Assembly (NCBI RefSeq): GCF_000827125.1
Contig: NZ_CP010311.1
Location: 434,001 to 498,000, forward strand
DNA from: Geoalkalibacter subterraneus
GTDB lineage: Bacteria; Desulfobacterota; Desulfuromonadia; Desulfuromonadales; Geoalkalibacteraceae
Direction: 5' to 3'
Length of the DNA stretch: 64,000 bases
Part shown: positions 62,210 through 64,000 of the stretch, piece by piece
Position numbering within the stretch: position 1 is the stretch's first letter
Layout of the letters: the number at the start of each line of letters is the position of its first letter
The notes under the pieces: model-generated
The model's input: only the letters and a program-made list of their open reading frames with translations
What the model was told of the DNA's origin: nothing
Databases searched by the model: none
Program-made: the position numbers and the translations under genes

Positions 62210-62898
62210 TGGTGGAGAGCGCAAAGGCACCGGTGCCTGACTATCCCCTTTCGCTGCGTGTGCGGGGACGGTTGTGCGTGGTGGTCGGTGCCGGGGACGT
62301 CGGGCGGCGCAAGGCGCGTGGACTGCTGGATGCCGGAGCCAGGGTGAGGGTGGTCGATCCTGTGGCCGCGCGACTGCATGACCTGGAGGAGGCCCATTGT
62401 CTGCCCCGCCCGTATCGGCCGGAAGATCTCGCTGATGCCTTTCTCGTATTTGCAGCGACCTCGGATCACGACCTCAACCGCCGGGTTGCCGCTGATGCCC
62501 GAAAGGGGGGCGCCCTGGTGCAGATGGCAGACGATCCCGCGGGGAGTGATTTTTCCCTGCCGGCTCTGCTGCGGCGGGACGATTTGACGATAGCGGTTTT
62601 CAGCGGTGGGGGCAGCCCTGCGCTATGCTCCCTGCTGCGGGACGAAATCGATGCCGGTTTAGGCCCTCATTGGGGTGTTTTCCTGGAGATCGCGGCCGCC
62701 CTGCGGCGAAAGCGGTTGACAGGGTCTGATTCAAGCTCCTACAATCGTAATGTTTTAGATCAGTTGGCCGCAGCAGATCTGGCCGGCTTGATCGCGGCAG
62801 GAGATCGCGACGCCATTGAGCGCCTGTTGAGCCGTGTTCTCGGCACAAGTGTCTCTCTCGACCAGTTGGGGGTTTCCTTGTCGAAAGGATCGAAATGA
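62209..62898 (+). CDS. Siroheme synthase-type dehydrogenase/ferrochelatase
   Basis: A 229-residue protein of the CysG N-terminal (Met8p/SirC) type, which oxidises precorrin-2 to sirohydrochlorin with NAD and may insert iron. The Rossmann motif VVGAGDVGRRKARGLLDAG and the segment VFAATSDHDLNRRVAADARK are diagnostic, as is VFSGGGSPALCSLLRDEI. Only the N-terminal half of E. coli CysG is represented; the methyltransferase must be separate. It starts on the last base of the SIS gene and overlaps ccsA by four bases (ATGA). Confidence 0.9.
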   Translation: MVESAKAPVPDYPLSLRVRGRLCVVVGAGDVGRRKARGLLDAGARVRVVDPVAARLHDLEEAHCLPRPYRPEDLADAFLVFAATSDHDLNRRVAADARKGGALVQMADDPAGSDFSLPALLRRDDLTIAVFSGGGSPALCSLLRDEIDAGLGPHWGVFLEIAAALRRKRLTGSDSSSYNRNVLDQLAAADLAGLIAAGDRDAIERLLSRVLGTSVSLDQLGVSLSKGSK

Positions 62899-63731
62899 GT
62901 TTAAACATCATTCTTTTCAAGCTCGCCCTGCTCGTCTATTTCTCGGCCACCATCCTCTACCTGGTCGATATCATTTCTCATCGTCAGAAGGCGGGCCTCG
63001 CCGCGCGCTGGGTGCTGTTGTGCGGCTTTGCGGTGCACAGCGCCACCCTGATCGCGCGTTTTGTCGAAGCCGGCTATACGCCGGTGACCAATCTGCATGA
63101 ATCCCTGTCCTTCTCCGCCTGGTGCGTGGTGGGGATTTTTCTGCTGTTCGATGTGCGCTATCGACTGGCGGTGATCGGCGCCTTCCTGACTCCGCTGGCT
63201 CTGGTGCTGATGGTGATCGGCGGCGTGACGGTGACCAGCGTCGCGGAAATCAATCCCATGCTCAATAGCTGGTGGTTTCCGATTCACGTGGCGCTGGCCT
63301 TTTTCGGCAATGCGGTGTTCACCGTCGCTTTTGCCGTCAGTGTCATGTACCTGATTCAGGAACGTATGGTCAAAAGCAAGAAGTTTTCTGCTCTGTTTTA
63401 TCGGATGCCGTCGTTGAATATTCTCGACAGCATCAATTATAGATGTCTGACTTTGGGTTTTCCGCTGATGACAATGGGGATCATCTCGGGAGCAATGTGG
63501 GCCAATTCGGCCTGGGGTGGGTATTGGCGCTGGGATCCCAAGGAAACTTGGGCCCTGATCACCTGGTTTCTCTATGCGGCGCTTCTTCATGGCCGCCTGG
63601 TGGTCGGTTGGCGCGGGCGACGCGCAGCGATTTTTATGATTGTCGGATTTTGTTTTCTGGTGTTCAGCTATCTCGGCGTAGGACTGCTTCTGCCGGGCGA
63701 ACACAATTTCAAGTCGCTGCAGGGACCGTAA
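62895..63731 (+). CDS. Cytochrome c assembly protein, CcsA/HemX type
   Basis: A 278-residue membrane protein with about eight hydrophobic segments. The WWD-type haem-binding region is [20 protein letters not shown], with conserved histidines around [13 protein letters not shown]-like and [11 protein letters not shown] segments. It acts in cytochrome c maturation (System II haem delivery) or, as HemX, in control of glutamyl-tRNA reductase. In this neighbourhood both readings are possible. Given the many c-type cytochromes nearby, haem handling fits. It precedes hemA by 22 bases. Confidence 0.85.
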   Translation: MSLNIILFKLALLVYFSATILYLVDIISHRQKAGLAARWVLLCGFAVHSATLIARFVEAGYTPVTNLHESLSFSAWCVVGIFLLFDVRYRLAVIGAFLTPLALVLMVIGGVTVTSVAEINPMLNSWWFPIHVALAFFGNAVFTVAFAVSVMYLIQERMVKSKKFSALFYRMPSLNILDSINYRCLTLGFPLMTMGIISGAMWANSAWGGYWRWDPKETWALITWFLYAALLHGRLVVGWRGRRAAIFMIVGFCFLVFSYLGVGLLLPGEHNFKSLQGP

Positions 63732-63753
63732 ACTCTCCAGGAATGATGGCCGT

Positions 63754-64000
63754 ATGAACATAATCGTCGTGGGGCTCAGTCACAAGACTGCCCCCGTTGA
63801 AATCCGTGAAAAGGTGGCGTTCGCTCCGACCGCCATGGAAAAACCCCTGCATGCACTGGTGGCCCTGCCGTCGGTGACCGAAGGATTGATTGTCTCCACC
63901 TGCAATCGTGTAGAGCTGTATGTGACCAGTCGCGATACTGAGGAGGCGATCACTCAACTCAAGCATTTCCTCGCTGACTTTCACCACCTCCAGGTGGAGG
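63754..64000 (+). CDS. hemA: Glutamyl-tRNA reductase (3' end outside window)
   Basis: Reduces glutamyl-tRNA to glutamate-1-semialdehyde, the first step of haem synthesis in most bacteria. The visible 82 residues begin [20 protein letters not shown] and include the catalytic cysteine in [14 protein letters not shown]. The start has a weak AGGA site about 11 bases upstream. The gene runs off the end of the window. It is the fourth gene in a tetrapyrrole/cytochrome-maturation cluster. Confidence 0.95.
   Translation, partial: MNIIVVGLSHKTAPVEIREKVAFAPTAMEKPLHALVALPSVTEGLIVSTCNRVELYVTSRDTEEAITQLKHFLADFHHLQVE

Overview
The window is a gene-dense stretch of bacterial chromosome (about 60% GC, coding on both strands). 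It most likely comes from a Desulfuromonadales/Geobacterales-type anaerobe of the former Deltaproteobacteria. The evidence is two multihaem c-type cytochromes (one with 65 CXXCH motifs), a hem gene order typical of that group (SIS protein, siroheme synthase, CcsA, hemA), PAS kinases with cysteine pairs, GatCAB, an apparent selenoprotein, and lactate-oxidation genes of the Lut/Glc iron-sulfur type. No tRNA, rRNA, CRISPR array, phage or transposase gene was seen.

Layout. 1-6.8 kb: proA (cut by the window edge), nadD, rsfS, rlmH, a DksA-type zinc protein, a fused LapA-LapB, gpmI and comF. 6.9-9.6 kb: a PAS histidine kinase and a CheV-type coupling protein. 9.6-16 kb: lactate oxidation, with a LutB-LutA fusion and lutC on the minus strand diverging from a lactate permease that has lost its middle, then a GlcD/GlcF pair. 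16-17.9 kb: a small AhpD-like gene with an in-frame UGA followed by a bacterial SECIS-like hairpin, two hypothetical genes, and a 6S RNA gene on the minus strand that the CDS calls do not explain. 17.9-21.7 kb: ettA, htpX and an OmpA-like lipoprotein. 21.9-31.2 kb: gatCAB, mtnA, glnE and a REC-PilZ-GAF regulator. 31.3-38.1 kb: a B12-binding radical SAM protein, an MXAN_5187-like protein, glmU, glmS and a YdjC/ChbG deacetylase. 38.1-44.0 kb: a minus-strand operon of a 65-haem cytochrome, a 12-haem cytochrome and a Sel1/TPR membrane protein. 44.4-53.3 kb: a glycosyltransferase, a divergent KamA, two two-component systems, an MBL-fold protein and the PEP-synthase regulator. 53.5-64 kb: prmA-rsmE, an RDD protein, an MBL hydrolase, dapF, a HAD phosphatase, dtd, yjgA, trxA and the start of the tetrapyrrole/cytochrome-maturation cluster.

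How it fits together. The lactate genes would feed electrons from D- and L-lactate (or glycolate) into the quinone pool. The multihaem cytochromes would carry electrons across the periplasm or to the cell surface, and the ccsA-hem cluster supplies haem and its attachment. Four copies of a 90-110 bp palindromic element occupy intergenic gaps (19.7, 35.3, 57.6 and 60.9 kb). This looks like a mobile or regulatory repeat family of this genome.

The observations most worth following up are the UGA-containing AhpD-like gene at 16.1-16.3 kb, the 65-haem cytochrome built from tandem octahaem modules, the dispersed palindromic repeat and the 6S RNA.
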